Shown piece after piece: positions 12,583 through 24,859 of a stretch of 64,000 bases of DNA (its first letter is position 1; each line of letters starts with the position of its first letter). The DNA comes from Serendipita indica DSM 11827. Taxonomy: Eukaryota > Basidiomycota > Agaricomycetes > Sebacinales > Serendipitaceae. The notes under the pieces were generated by a model, which saw only the letters and a list, made by a program, of their open reading frames with translations, was not told the origin of the DNA and ran no database searches. The stretch is from NCBI GenBank assembly GCA_910890315.1, contig CAJVGD010000042.1, positions 1,984,001 through 2,048,000 of the forward strand. Reading direction: 5' to 3'. Position numbers and translations under genes: made by a program.

Positions 12583-14101
12583 ATGGGAACCAACAGCAAG
12601 ACATGCCGCATCATTTCGAAGCAGAACATTCGCTACTCTGGTATAATGCTCAGCATTGATGCTGTAGCTCAGAAGATTCGCGTAACCGATGGTCAGTCCT
12701 CCGTTGAGCCTGTGTGATGGATTGGTAGGCTGACGCTCATCTCTATCATCACAGTAAGATGTTATGGAACGGAAGATAGACCGACAGACATGTTTGTGCC
12801 TCCAATGGCCCATTCGTTTGGACTCATCGAGTTCAACGTGAGCGATCTATCGGACCTCAAATTCGAGGATCCTATCCCGGCACCTGAACCTGTAAGTTTG
12901 ATCTTCCTGTTTCCTAGTCCTGATGAAGCATTTGCGGATGTAAATGAGACCTCAAAGAGGCTCGCTGTCCGAGAGCGCATAAACCCCATGTGGATCTTTC
13001 CGTTGCCTTCCTTCTGATTCCCATTTTTTTACTCTGTGTCTTTCGAGAGAGGCATAGATACTCATCTTTGCCAGCAGACCGCACCTCCACCATCCGCAGC
13101 GGTGGCAAATCCGCCGGTCGCACCACCACAGCAGACCCAGTATCAACAACGTCCGATGCAAGACAACAAGCCTGTACAACAGCAACAACCAGCAGCTCCC
13201 CCCACCGCTCCCGCTGCCAACTTTAGCGCAGAGAAAGCAATGCCACCAGGTTTCTCTGGCCACCAACTTCCTAACCAACAACAAGCGAGCGTGAACGCTT
13301 CTCAGCCTCCTCGTCAGCAACAGAATAATACTGATTCTCGTGAGTATTTGTTTCTCCGTCGATTTATCCCAGTCGCCAATGTTCCTTTACAGTTACTCGC
13401 TCCATGGGTGCTATGAAGATTAACAACGGTCAACACGGCGGTCCTTCGCCCACAGGTGGGCAAGCGACGGGCTCGGCGCCACAACAGGGTGGTCGCGGAC
13501 AGAGCAATCGCCGAGGTCGCGGTGGAAGGCCAAATGGAACTCACCATGGCCAACATCAACGTGCTGATCTCAAAATTCCCTCCACCGACTTTGATTTCGA
13601 AGCAGCGAATAACCGGTTTGACAAATCCGCTGCAACCAAGCATCATCAGCTCCTTCAAGGGACGACACCTCCAACCGTTAATGAAGAGACGCCAGAGGAG
13701 CCCAAGAGCGCAGATACTAAAGAGGACAAGGGCTACAATCCCACCAAGTCCTTCTTCGATAATCTTTCTTCCGACTTGACCGCGAAAAAGCCTTCGAATC
13801 GCGGCGGCACTGCTGGACGTGGTGCGGGCGAGGAAGGAGCTGGTGGACGCGGCCGTGGTCGCGGTCGCGCTCGGAGAGAAGAAGAACGCGAGAAGAATGT
13901 CGAGACGTTTGGAGAACCTGGCGGCGTTGGCTTGATGGGACCAGGTGCTTACATTGGTGGCTATGGAGGACAACGCGGCAAGAGGAGACGTGGAGCTCCT
14001 CGTGGTGGTGGACGTGGCGGAGGCGCACCCAGAGTGACAGCAGTAAGTTTTTCTCGATCGCGGTCTAAACGCAACTGACCAACTGGCAGCAGAATAGCTG
14101 A
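12583..14101 (+). CDS. SCD6: Scd6/LSM14-family mRNA decapping and translation repressor
   Basis: RNA-granule protein that binds Dcp2/Dhh1 and eIF4G to repress translation and promote decapping. The ATG at 12583 gives MGTNSKTCRIISKQNIRYSG, matching the LSM14 Sm-like fold; after an intron follow VRCYGTEDRP and IEFNVSDLSDLKFEDP, the end of that domain. A Pro/Gln-rich linker comes next. The FDF box is STDFDFEAANNRFDK, the FFD box NPTKSFFDNLSSD, and the TFG-like box REKNVETFGEPGGVG, with RGG/GRG repeats between and after (13790-14030). After the intron starting at 14043 a short exon ends TAQNS. All Scd6 modules are present in the usual order, so it looks intact. Confidence 0.93.
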
Positions 14102-14437
14102 ATTGCGATACACGACGCGTTCACATCATAATCACATGATAAACGCCTTGCCGCCATATTCGGCAAACCTATTCTCCATCTCCTTTTCCGCTCCGACATT
14201 CATTCTGACTCGTCCAGCGTGACATCCTGGCCGCGGCCTCTCTCTCATCTTCCTCGTTTGTACCTCTCAACCTCTTTTCATGTCTTGGCGCGTTCGTCTG
14301 TGATTGTACGATCTCCGTAGCCATTGGCTCGACATCTGTAACTGTTGCGCTCGCTAAAGACAAATCCTACTTTTTACACATACTCAGAAGTGCTGGGGTT
14401 AATCCTGTTGATCATGTATTCCAGTCGTCTACTGACA
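14102..14437. other. convergent 3' spacer SCD6/ETFA
   Basis: 336 bp between the stop codons of two facing genes. Nothing coding was recognised. Confidence 0.5.
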
Positions 14438-15636
14438 TTACTTGAGCTTCTCGGTGAGCTCTGGAACGATATCATACAAGTCTCCAACGAGACCGACATC
14501 TGCCACCTGGAATATCGGTGCATCAGGGTCCTAAGTGCGTATGAGAATGCAGTCAGACAGAAGTGAAAGCGGCGAACCTTGTTAATAGCAACAATCATCT
14601 TGCTGTCCTTCATTCCGGCCAAATGCTGGATTGCACCGCTAATTCCGATGGCCATATACAGCTCTGGGGCAACAATCTTGCCAGTTTGACCAACTTGGAG
14701 ACTGTTATCGGCATAGCCGGCATCCACAGCTGCACGACTCGCGCCAACGGCTGCACCAAGCACCTCTGCAAGTGGCTCCAGTGTCTTCTGGAATGTCTCT
14801 TTATTCTTCAACGCACGTCCACCCGACACAACCTTTTTGGCTGTGCCCAAGTCTGGTCGATCTGATGTCGACACCGACGTCTCGAGATGCTTTGTCAACT
14901 CTGCATTTTCCTCGACGGCCTGAAACTCTTTGACCTCGACTCCCTCGGCAGACGCACCGTCGGAGAGGGGTGCAAAGGACGTTGCGCGAACGGTGACGAT
15001 TTTGAGCGGAATGTCTTTGCCTGCTCGGACGGTCGCAATGGCATTGCCAGCGTAGATTGGGCGTGTAAACGTTGTCGCGTCGTCTGCGCTAGAGTGCTCG
15101 ACAGACGTCACGTCTGAGACGGCTGGGAGGTCCATGACTGCTGCTACGCGTGGTAGAATCGACTTGGCGGCAGAAGAATGCGCGGAGAAGAAGTGGGTGA
15201 ATTTCGAGTCGGTCAACACGCTCTTGAACAGCGGTGTCAGTGTCTCTGGAAGCGGTGGGCTATAGAGAGCCGAGGACGAATGCAACACGGAAGATAGTCC
15301 TGGAAGTCTAGAGCATAACAATTTCAGTGACAGTAGTCGAGGTAAAGTGGACAAGACCAACTTTTTGACGGTTGGGAGGACCTTTTCGACCTCGTCTTTG
15401 CTCCCAATCACGATTCCAGTAATCTTTGCATCGTCTCCTGATCCAAGCTTTGATGCTGCAGCTAGCGCAGAAAGCGAAGCTGGCTCTACGACTCCGTTTG
15501 AGTGTTCGAGAAAGACGAGTGCATGTGTCGACGCCAATCTTCCGCCTCCCAGTGCACGTACAACGTGCTGAGAGTGTATTCTCGACAAATTCGACGTCGC
15601 TCGAAGCGTTGGCCGTAGTCTGTTAAAAGTTGACAT
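14438..15636 (-). CDS. ETFA: electron transfer flavoprotein alpha subunit, mitochondrial
   Basis: Alpha chain of the matrix ETF heterodimer, which passes electrons from acyl-CoA and amino-acid dehydrogenases to ETF-ubiquinone oxidoreductase. I chose the ATG at 15636 ([20 protein letters not shown]), an Arg/Ser-rich presequence; no ATG lies further upstream in frame. Domain I begins [13 protein letters not shown], with introns near 15310-15360 and 14531-14578. The FAD-binding C-terminal domain shows [14 protein letters not shown], then [39 protein letters not shown], and after the last intron [20 protein letters not shown], ending ELTEKLK. Every family signature is intact. Confidence 0.95.
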
Positions 15637-15766
15637 GATGGCCGGAACCAAGTGTGATATGATTCAAGCTCCGGGTATGGAGTCGGCTAAGAGTGGGGGG
15701 TTCTTCTTCACATATCGAGTAGAATTTCGGTTTATTCCAGTCAATAAAGAAATCTATAACACTCAT

Positions 15767-17321
15767 TTATCGACTGATCATACTGTCGCGAGCAGGTCCC
15801 ACTCCTATCCATCCAATCTTGACTCCGAGGAAGTTTTCCACATATTCAACATATTCTTGACACTTCTTTGGAAGGTCTTCAAACTTGGTGGCTTTGGAGA
15901 TATCCGACTTCCATCCTGGTAGGGTGACATATTCGACCGTGACTCGTCCGAGGAGGTCAAGGTCCGCTAGACGAATAGTTAATAAGAAGAACTAGCCTAC
16001 TCCAAGGTTGAACGTACCAGGAAATCCGTCAAGATCCTTGCCATCAAGCTGGTACTTGACGGCTACCTTGATCTCGTCAAGTCCATCCAAGACATCCAAC
16101 TTGGTGAGGTTGAGAACATCATAGCCGTTGATCATCGTAGAGTACTTGAGGACGACGAGGTCGAGCCAGCCACAACGACGCTTGCGACCAGTTGTAACGC
16201 CATACTCGTGGCCGACTTGTTGGAGTGTTTCGCCAATATCCTAGGTAAATGTGAGAAGGACAATGGATCGCATGGTGCGGCGCGTACATTGAGCTGTTCG
16301 GTGGGGAAAGGCCCTCCGCCGACTCGAGTCGTGTAGGCCTTGACAACACCAATGATACGACCAATCTGCTTGGGCGGAATGGCAAGTCCGGTACAGACAC
16401 CTCCTATCGCAGTGTTCGACGACGTGACGAAGGGATAGGTTCCATAGTCGATATCGAGCATCAACGCGTTGGCGCCCTCTACCAAAATCTTCTTGTTCGC
16501 TTGAAGTGCTGTATGAAGATAGGTTACTGAATCGACAACAAAGGGCCTGAGCTTGGCAGCAAGGTCCTACAGGAACCATCAGACGAAACCTAGTGACGCG
16601 AGGAGGCATACCTTGTAGCGTTCAATCTCGCCTTCGGTGTCATACTCGAAATGACCATAGCGTTTGAATCGACCTTCGACAATCTTGCGGAACTTTTCGG
16701 CAAAGCTCCCGTCGAACAGATGGTGAACGCGAAGGCCAGAACGAGACGCCTTTGCGGAATACGCCGGACCGATACCCTTCTTGGTCGTTCCAATACTGCG
16801 GATCATTAGCTTCATACAAAGTTGGCAGGGAGAAGCCACGCACGATTTGCCACCCAGCTCGACCTCCTTCAAGCCATCGACGATTTGGTGAAAGTCGAAA
16901 ACGAGGTGAGCACGATCCGAAATGAGAAGCCTCCCTTGGCAGTTGAGACCTGATAGACGTGTTATATGCAAACCAGATGTGATAGGGAGTCGAACCTTTG
17001 GATTCGAGCTTCTCCAACTCGCTAAAGAATGAAGGAACATGTACAACGACCCCAGATCCAATCAATCCAACGCAATTCGGGTTGATTAATCCTATCACCA
17101 ATCAGCCCAAGTACCATTGCCAAGTCGACACTGACCGCATGGGAGGAGATGAAAATCCAGCATAGTCTTCTCATTGTTCGGACCCATTGGTACTACAATC
17201 GTATGGCCGGCATTGTTCCCGCCGGCGCAACGGGCGCAGATGTCAATATCCTGGGAGAGAATGTCGACGAGCTTGCCCTTTCCCTCGTCCCCCCATTGAG
17301 TGCCCAGCACGACCGTGACGG
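15767..17321 (-). CDS. ADE12: adenylosuccinate synthetase (first exon not resolved)
   Basis: Makes adenylosuccinate from IMP, aspartate and GTP, the first committed step to AMP. Exon 2 starts at 17321 after an intron acceptor and reads [16 protein letters not shown], the GDEGKGK P-loop of the family. Then come [26 protein letters not shown], the [15 protein letters not shown] segment, [36 protein letters not shown], and [10 protein letters not shown]. It ends [12 protein letters not shown] at 15769, followed by TAA. At least six introns interrupt it. The start codon must lie in a short upstream exon (about 17330-17410) that I could not place with certainty. The catalytic Asp of WGDEG and the GNNAGHT His are present. 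Confidence 0.93.
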
Positions 17322-17989
17322 CTACAGTGCATGTGATTGTCCCAAGAAGTCGTCCAGACGGGCATTACGACGGCGCAGGAACGCATATGGACAAGCGATC
17401 CAGAGTAACGGCATAGATTAATACGATTGTGTGATTGAATCCATAAATGACGAGATGACAGTGAAATATCCGAGTCAGAAGACAGATTATGAGCTGTAAA
17501 TGTCTCTACGCACGCATCGTAGCAATCTCAGATGTCGACTCGCTGATCCGAGAAAGTCCAAGAGAAAAGCCTTAACAAAAAAGGGAGATGGCGGAGTCCA
17601 AGGATCGATGGAGCAGCTCGCCACTTTTGCCGACCGTAATCTCGCTCAAAGTCCGACGCGGCAAATCTTGGGACATTGGGCTGCCGGACCAAGTTTACGA
17701 AACTAAGACTTGGTTTATTTTTACTCAATTCTCGAGTTAGAAGTCGAGTTTGCAAATCTTTAGCTTGGAATTCAGTTCGACGAGCAAGAAGTCGCGCGAA
17801 ATCCTGGAAACAGGAGCGTGGAAGAGGAATGCATGAATGAACCATGAATGTCTCAATCTTGGATCCAACTGGCTGGTCCAATTGAGGGTCTAGAACGGTG
17901 TCAATGCCACAACTTTGACCTCTCCTCGACCGCAATTTCTGCAAAACAATCCAAAAAATATCTGGGAAGACCCCTCAGACTCGTACTTA
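17322..17989. other. divergent promoter region ADE12/COX16
   Basis: About 670 bp. It should contain the missing first ADE12 exon near its left end, and both promoters. No other coding segment is convincing. Confidence 0.45.
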
Positions 17990-18461
17990 ATGTCCTTTTC
18001 ATCAAAACGCCTGTCGTCCAACGGCGGCGTAAATGGATTTCTGCGAAAACATCCTGCCGCGTTCGGAGGTGCCTTTGTATTCCTTATTATTGGAGCAAGT
18101 CTTGCCATGACCTCCTTTGCGGACGTTGTCGTCGAGAAAAAGGATTCAAAGATCAGCGTGGTCAGTAAACCAGCCTTTCACGCGAAAAACATGAATTCAC
18201 AAACGTCTGTTAGATCACCCACGATGAGGAGATCCGACAGAAACTGGGAACCGCTCGAAAGTTTGATATCCGGGAAGAATATTATGTAGGTTGTGGGCCA
18301 GAGACCTCGACGTGTATTGACTGTTGGCACAGCGACACTTTTCGAAGCATCCTAACGACGAATGGGACAACGTCCGCATACAAAGACCTGACAATGTCGC
18401 CGAATGGGGCGAAGCACAGCAAGACACGCGCAAAAAAGTCAAGGAACTTGTCAGAAAGTAG
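17990..18461 (+). CDS. COX16: cytochrome c oxidase assembly protein COX16
   Basis: Inner-membrane assembly factor that helps Cox1/Cox2 merge into complex IV. Exons are 17990-18161, 18214-18285 and 18333-18461. Product: MSFSSKRLSSNGGVNGFLRK, then HPAAFGGAFVFLIIGASLAM (single transmembrane helix), TSFADVVVEKKDSKI, THDEEIRQKLGTARKFDIRE and EYYRHFSKHPNDEWDNVRIQ, ending RPDNVAEWGEAQQDTRKKVK and ELVRK. The helix and the EYY...DEWDN.RI.RP signature fit COX16 closely. It is divergent from ADE12. Confidence 0.93.
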
Positions 18462-19714
18462 GGTGCCAAAAATCGTACTACGTGCTCTATCACATCAAGT
18501 CATATACAGAGCACAAGATTGACCTTGACCTGGCTAATGGGACCTTCGCCGCGACCTGTCAGTGGATGCGTTTGCGTCTTCCTTCGTCACAAGGACCGGT
18601 GATTCCGATCTGGAACGTGGTACCTTTGTGATCCTCTGCCACTTGGCAGATCTGTCATCCTTTTTCGCCGCAAACGCGACGTCTAGCGTTAAAATGCCAT
18701 TCTTCTCCCTACGGTTCCTGCACAATGATGGGCAACACGTTTACACACAATACGTGGCGTACCTTATCAACACAAATTGCGCGTTGTTGTTTGGAATAGA
18801 GACTTCCGAAGCCAGAACCACCCCGAGGTAGCATGAAATCAGATCTCTCTCGCATGGTGTTCCGTCGCATATCCGATTCCCCGGCTGAATCAGTGACAAT
18901 GACGCGGAAGAACTCGTAGAACTAGAAGAGGTCCGGCCCCATCGCTTCTTACTTGGGGGCGAAGTCTTGGAAGGTAGTCTACTAGGTGTTGGTCTGATTC
19001 TAACACTTGAGAGATGTACATACGGGGCATCAATGACGGCGAGGGATGTGAGACTTGGCCTTAGATAAAAGAAAAAGCGCCTGAAAATCATGATGGATGG
19101 GAATAAAACGGGTGATACGATGCCAAATCGATGAGAACAAAGTTTGCAGAGTAAAGCTGCCTATATATCGATTCGTTCCTGTGTAAGAGGTCCCAACCGA
19201 TGTGTTGGCCCGGAGTGCAGAGGCCGACACGGGCAATGAGCAGTGTAGTGTGGGTCAAAGGGTTTCTGAAACTAGTTGAAAGCGCGGATATCATTAGGAT
19301 AGAGATGGAGCATGAGCCGCTGGGCCGACGAAGTCTCGCTACACGTCTCGCTACTCGAGGTGGAATGTATTTTAAGCCTTTCCAATGTTCAAAACATTGA
19401 ATGGTAAGACTAACCAAACTTTCAAAGTCAAACAGTAAGACGACCATATCCCGAGAATAGCCACAGCGACCTGCACTGCCCATGACTTGACGAATCGTTT
19501 CAATGTTGATATAGCAAATTTATAATGCCATGCAACTCGTTGAGAGCCCCGGTGGCCAGAGTCAAAGTTGAAGTGGTGCGCCTGGCATTACGCCCGCTTT
19601 TTCCAGGTTGCCCTCGCCCCCGCCTCTGCAGACTCCCTTGCCGCGTCGAATTTGAGCATCCCCTTTGATTTATTCTAATATACATTTTCGATTTCTAATA
19701 CACATCCAATCATC
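18462..19714. other. 1.25-kb region, no confident gene
   Basis: A possible minus-strand spliced frame ends at 18534 (segment EKNGILTLDVAFAAKKDDRS and a Ser/Arg-rich tail), joined across a GT..AG gap at about 18729-18774 to an upstream frame. It matches no family I know and its 5' end is not clear. The right end is the upstream region of hydrophobin 1. Confidence 0.3.
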
Positions 19715-20251
19715 ATGTTCTCTTGCCGTTTCTCGTCGCTGTTCGTGCTCGTCGTTGTTGGCGTCGTCGTTGGCGGCGGTGTCCAGGCCTCGTCTCTCGC
19801 TCCAGGCCTCGTTGAGCGCACAAGCCACATCAAATCGGCGTCTTCTGGTAATGCCAACAGCTGCAATGGTGCGTTCACCTTTAGTCACCCTTTTCCTCAT
19901 CGTGCTCGTTTTTGTGATGACCAGCGCTGATTTCTCGCTACTTTGCTGCAGTTGGCGAGGCTCAATGCTGCCAAACGATCTATCAAAGCCACGACCAGCG
20001 CGTGCAGTCTCTTGGAGCCCTCCTCGGCGTCGTCATCCCCATGGACGGGCTCATGGCGGGCGTTCAGTGCTCTCCTATTACCAACATTCTCCCCATTCTC
20101 GGTGGGACCAGCACATGTCGCGCACAGCCCGTTTGTTGCACCGGTAACGAGTAGTACGTCCCTCTTTACCCCCCCAAGATTTCCAGAGAATCTGACGGCA
20201 TCCCATAGTTATGGTCTGATCAACATTGGGTGCTCTCCCATCTCACTGTAG
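19715..20251 (+). CDS. class I hydrophobin (copy 1)
   Basis: A small secreted amphipathic coat protein that self-assembles at air-water interfaces on hyphae and spores. The ATG at 19715 starts a signal peptide (MFSCRFSSLFVLVVVGVVVG). Exons are 19715-19868, 19952-20153 and 20209-20251. The eight cysteines keep the family order C-CC-C-C-CC-C: NSCN, AQCCQ, QCSP, TCRA, VCCT and GCSP. It ends YGLINIGCSPISL. Intron positions are the same as in the second hydrophobin at 21069-21560, so they are tandem duplicates. Confidence 0.94.
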
Positions 20252-21068
20252 TTTCTTCGTTTGATGACGTTTCGACCCTCTTCTGCAACATGGTGGAGAT
20301 TGACGATTGATTGTACATACCCGCACACGAACGATCAATCACGCATTCCTCACTTCTTTCGTCTTTCTGAGCCGTCCCAAAGAGACTTTGACAGGCATCA
20401 TCTGGTAAATGTTGGAGCATCTCGACCCCCTTGCAGCATCCGTCAACGTAATTTGAACTTCGATCAAGTAAATTCCTCTCTTCGGAATGCATATGCTAGT
20501 GGCGTCCTCCGCATCTTCGAGACACACTCTACGGCCCCGTTCGGCGATGGGGTTCTCGGGTTTCGGCTGGGCGACTCCTCGCTTCTAAGAAGGAGCCTCC
20601 GGTAATTATAAGAAGTATCATTCACTCTGACAGTACCGTGCCATCGGTGATTCTAAACGATGCAACGGAAGCATGGATACGGTGGAATCCACCGTACGAA
20701 TCGACATTAAACGTTTCTCATTTGGGGATGTGAAGCTGGTTTGCACTGGGAACGCTTCCTCTGCGACTTCGGCGACTTGACAAGTCCCCTTTGGCCGTCA
20801 AGGAGATTCTACTTCACTCTTCTCGTCGAATTCAACCGTACGTACAAGATACCCCGTTGCGAGCCCGACCATGGCACGGGAGGACGACAGCGCACTCCTC
20901 TTGTGTCACTTTGATACCCCATCGCACAGTCCCCAACGTATCTGAAACACATGCATGACCGAGTCCTGCAAGATATAAAGCCCCCACGTTCGACGACACT
21001 GGTAAAGCATACAGGTCGAAACCCACCGCCTTGTAGTTTCCTCAACAGCAGCTCAAAGCTATCAAAAC
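20252..21068. other. intergenic and promoter of hydrophobin 2
   Basis: About 820 bp between the two hydrophobins. A TATA box lies near the right end. I saw no remnant of a third hydrophobin. Confidence 0.45.
20974..20980 (+). promoter_or_regulatory. TATA box of hydrophobin 2
   Basis: The sequence ATATAAAG lies about 90 bp before the ATG at 21069, a normal TATA position for a highly expressed fungal gene. Confidence 0.45.
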
Positions 21069-21560
21069 ATGTTCTTCACTCGTTACCTCGCCTCCTTCCT
21101 CGTTGTTGCCGTCGCAGGAATTGCCAGCGTCAATGCTTCACCCATCGCGGAGCCCAACAATCTCGTCGAGCGCACGAATCCGCCTCCACCTCCACCACCC
21201 AGTGGAGGATGCAATGGTACGTTACTTGTTTGTCGTGGTGTCTGTTAGGTACTGAAAAGTGGTCTTGTAGTCGGGACTGCCCAATGCTGCCAGACGACGT
21301 ACTCCAGCGGTGATCAGATTGCCAGCACCCTTGGCGGATTGCTCGGAATTGCCATCCCTGTCGATAATCTCTTTGTCGGTGTGCAGTGCTCTCCCATCGT
21401 GAATATCCTCGGTGGAAGCGACACGTGCAACACCCAGGCCGTCTGCTGCAACAACAACAACTTGTACGTTCATTCACGATATCAGAGTCACGATGGGAAT
21501 ACTAACGTGCTGTATAGCAACGGCCTCATCAATATTGGATGCTCGCCCATTTCCCTTTGA
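21069..21560 (+). CDS. class I hydrophobin (copy 2)
   Basis: Secreted hydrophobin, tandem paralogue of the gene at 19715. Signal peptide MFFTRYLASFLVVAVAGIAS, then a proline run (NPPPPPPPSGG). The eight cysteines are in GGCN, AQCCQ, QCSP, TCNT, VCCN and GCSP. Exons are 21069-21216, 21271-21473 and 21518-21560. The last exon codes NGLINIGCSPISL, almost the same as in copy 1, and both introns sit at the same codons. The short mature chain and loop lengths fit class I. Confidence 0.94.
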
Positions 21561-21727
21561 GTCGTGATTTAGTCATTCTTTTTAGATCATGTTGATGTGT
21601 GAATGATCTTGTTTACCTTTTTTGCCCTCGAGATGGTCAGAGATAAAAAAACACGTAGCCGGATAAACCTGAACCCCTCCCACATTTCTACCTATCTGGT
21701 CATTCTACATCTCGTCTAATTATATTC

Positions 21728-24700
21728 ATGCAAACGAGTTCAAGTGCACCACTCGCACTGTCAAACCCGCTCGTGCTTGAGATCAGCAGCCTCAAGGCGG
21801 CAGTCGAGCGATATCAGGTCATTTCGCTTGTCTCTAGATGGTCGTCATTCTGATATATGAGCATCTAGCATGCAGCAGACAGCGCAAACATTCATCTACA
21901 ACATCAGGCTTTGGATATTTCCACATTCTCTGCACGCTGTACGGCGTTGGAACAAGAGAACGCCATCTTACGTGCCGAAGTCGCACTCTTACGTTCAACA
22001 CCCGAATCTTCATCAACATCTTCTTTAAGCAACAACAATCTTGCCGTCTCTGAGCTTACACTCGCGCTCCGTCGAGTATCCGAGCAGCTCGACCAGGCTG
22101 AAGAAGCTTTACGTGAGCATACAGAACAACTCGGCAAATCGAATCTCGTGAGAGCGCGGCTCAAAGTCGAGTTGGAGCGAGCAGAACAGGATGTGACGAT
22201 GATTCGGGAGCGAGAGGAAGAGACGAAGAAGGAGTGTAGACGATGGAAAGCAGAGTTGGAGAAAAAGGAGGAAGAACTCAAAATGGTCGACCTCGTCGTG
22301 CGAGAGTATGCAGACCTCGTGCGTACTCTCGAAGGCCGGACGTCTGTGTCGTCTCAGTATCCGCGTGGTGCGAGGACGAGCTCGGATCGGAATAGGCTTG
22401 CTGTTGGGCATTCAAAGCAGTCGAGTCTCGGCTCGAGCGGCGCCTCGTCTTCCACTTCGTCCATCCCACATCAACATGGTACTGTAGCTGCATTGCAAGA
22501 AGGACGGATGGATAGTCTACATGAAGGAAGAATCGGTCTGCAAAGGCTGATGACCGAGTTTCACCACAAGACGGAGCAAATGGAGGAGGAGATATCACGC
22601 TTGCACGTTCAGATCGAGAAACTCGAAACCAAGTTAGTCGTAGCCGATGGATTGATGGAACGTGGCGTCAAGGAGCTGGCGAGCGTCAAGAGCGAGCTGG
22701 CCAGTGCATTGAGAGCGGACAAGAGTGCAGTCAAAATGGTCGAACGCTACATGTTAGTCGACATGGCCTCTACAAATCATCAATGTGACTAATCTGCATC
22801 TAGGAGCTTCTCGCAACAGTCATCCAACCTGTTACAGACCGCGATGCAAACTCAAAAAAAGCGACACGCTGCCACCGTTCTGACACTCGAGCAACAGCTC
22901 GAGACTTTGACGCGGCAGGTCGAACGTGAGAGGGCACTAGCGGACGAGCTCCGAAGTACTCTTGATGATTTGACGCTTGAAATTGCACGAGAGGCATTCG
23001 GGCGTCGACGAGAGATCACGCTGAGACTTGGACTGCTGGAGCGAGAGCGACAAGTGGCCAAAATGCTGGAGCGTTGGATCGATACACTCCAACGACGACA
23101 TGAACAGGAGGAAGGGAATAAAGAGAGCCACCTAAGCGGGGCAAGAGAGATCCTTGCGGCTCTTAGGGGCGTAGATGCTCCAAAGGCGATGGATGAGGAC
23201 AACTTTGTACGCGAGAAGCTGGTCCAGGAGATTGAGGGACTGAGAGCAGAGGTTCAAGAGGAAATGAATCGTCGCTTGGAGCTTCAGCGCATCATTTCAG
23301 GGTACATTGTTGCCGAGTCCAGAGGGGAGGCCCTCCCTTTGCAGGAGGATTCTGATCAGCAGCAAAGCTACGAGGAGCGAATGATGGTCAAGTCCCACGA
23401 CCAGCCAGTAACAGGGCGAGAGGATTCTTCGGGACAGCCCGCGGCTATGGAGAACGCCACACGAGCACGCACGCCTTCAGCTCACTCGGCTAGTGACACT
23501 GCAAGCTTGGACTTGGAAGAGTATTCTCCAACTCCTCCGTCTGATGACAATGGAGTACCCGATCAAACAACATCACTTCCATCTGACAATCCTTCGGGCA
23601 CGACAGAGCCTGCGACGACGACGGCGACCATCTCTCCTTCACATGCCAAGATGCCGCTGGAATCTGATGTAGATGAACACGCTTCGCAGACAGTTGCTAC
23701 CATTCAGGGGCTCAAGAAGTGCGAACTGCGTTATGAAGATATACAAACAGCGCTCAACGACTGCCACGATGCTCTATCAGCACTCCAAGCCTCGGTTATT
23801 GAACGAACAAATGAAGGCAAGGAGAAAGGGGGGGCAATCATCATATTCCTGCCTGCGGCAGTGGAGCGACTTTACGACTATTGCGAGGATGCCAGAGTCG
23901 AATTGGAGATTCTCATTGCGGACGAGGCCAGAATTTCGCAGGGTTACGAAACACTGCTTAACCTACGAAGCGACAAAGAAGCAGGGTCAACGGGGCAGGA
24001 AGCATTGCTGGAGAAGATTGATGTCTTTGTCAAAGGGACGGATCCAGCCATCGTCAAAGCACGGAGCGTATTCGAAGGCAAACTCGAGAACCTGATGCAC
24101 GACATTGCGACGATTAAGCGCGCCCTGCACGAAGACATGTCAACCCCAGACGGAGCTGAGGCGCAGACTGGAATTGCCTTTCCAACTGCTCAAACCGGAG
24201 ATGAAGAACGGCCTGACCAACCCATGCCTATCACGATGGGATCATCATTATGGCAGACGATCGCGAACAACATCCCAACTCCTCGCAGTTCAAGCCCTGC
24301 ACCTCGCGTCGCGCAAACGTTTGGCACAGTGATGAGCACTGGACGACCACGTCTTCCTTCAAACCAAGGTAAACAACCAGGTACTAACCCATTGAATCAT
24401 CTCGGTCTACGAATCGCAATGCCACAACGGTTGTCGCCGTACGCCTCTGCGCAATCACTGCACACATCGACATTGAATATTCACTCCCCATTTCCGTTCA
24501 GCGCTCCGCTTAGTACGGGCATCAAGTCTCCCGGCTTCGGAACGGGCGAACCTACCTCGGCACCTATCTCGCGCGCATCGTCCTGGTTCGGCGGTGCGAT
24601 GGGCGTCGGTGGCGGAATCTCTCGTGCAAAGACGATGTCGAATATTCTGGGTGGGGGCTTTGGTGGCATGTCGATGAGTCCGGCTAGCCCCCCTGCACCT

Positions 24701-24859
24701 TCCTCTTCGGCTATGCACGTGGGCGGTCCCCGCAGAAGCGGAACTGGACACCAAAAGGCTGAGACTCGCGCAGAAAAGGGTTTAGAGACCGCTACTGGTC
24801 AGCGGATCAGTTCTGTCGTTGCATTGAACGACGGGGTAGAGGATGAGGAGGTGGAGTAG
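21728..24859 (+). CDS. large coiled-coil protein, uncharacterised
   Basis: I do not recognise a named family. The ATG at 21728 gives MQTSSSAPLALSNPLVLEIS; introns lie at about 21818-21908 and 22752-22802. Residues about 40-190 and 250-480 are heptad-rich coiled coil (for example ALEQENAILRAEVALL and LEQQLETLTRQVERERALAD). A Ser-rich linker separates them. The C-terminal third is low-complexity Ser/Pro/Gly, with the segment SRASSWFGGAMGVGGG. Such proteins in basidiomycetes often organise membranes or microtubule ends, but that is only a guess. The reading frame is intact to TAG at 24859. The exon from 22803 on is unbroken for more than 2 kb, unlike the intron-dense neighbours. Confidence 0.82.

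Noticed and set aside
13314-13973. Minus-strand open frame over the Scd6 gene
   Set aside because: Antisense shadow of RGG/Gln-rich coding sequence; the plus strand carries all Scd6 motifs with proper splice sites.
22844-23202. Antisense frames in the coiled-coil gene
   Set aside because: Ser/Arg-rich shadows of Glu/Leu/Arg-rich heptads; no independent start or family.
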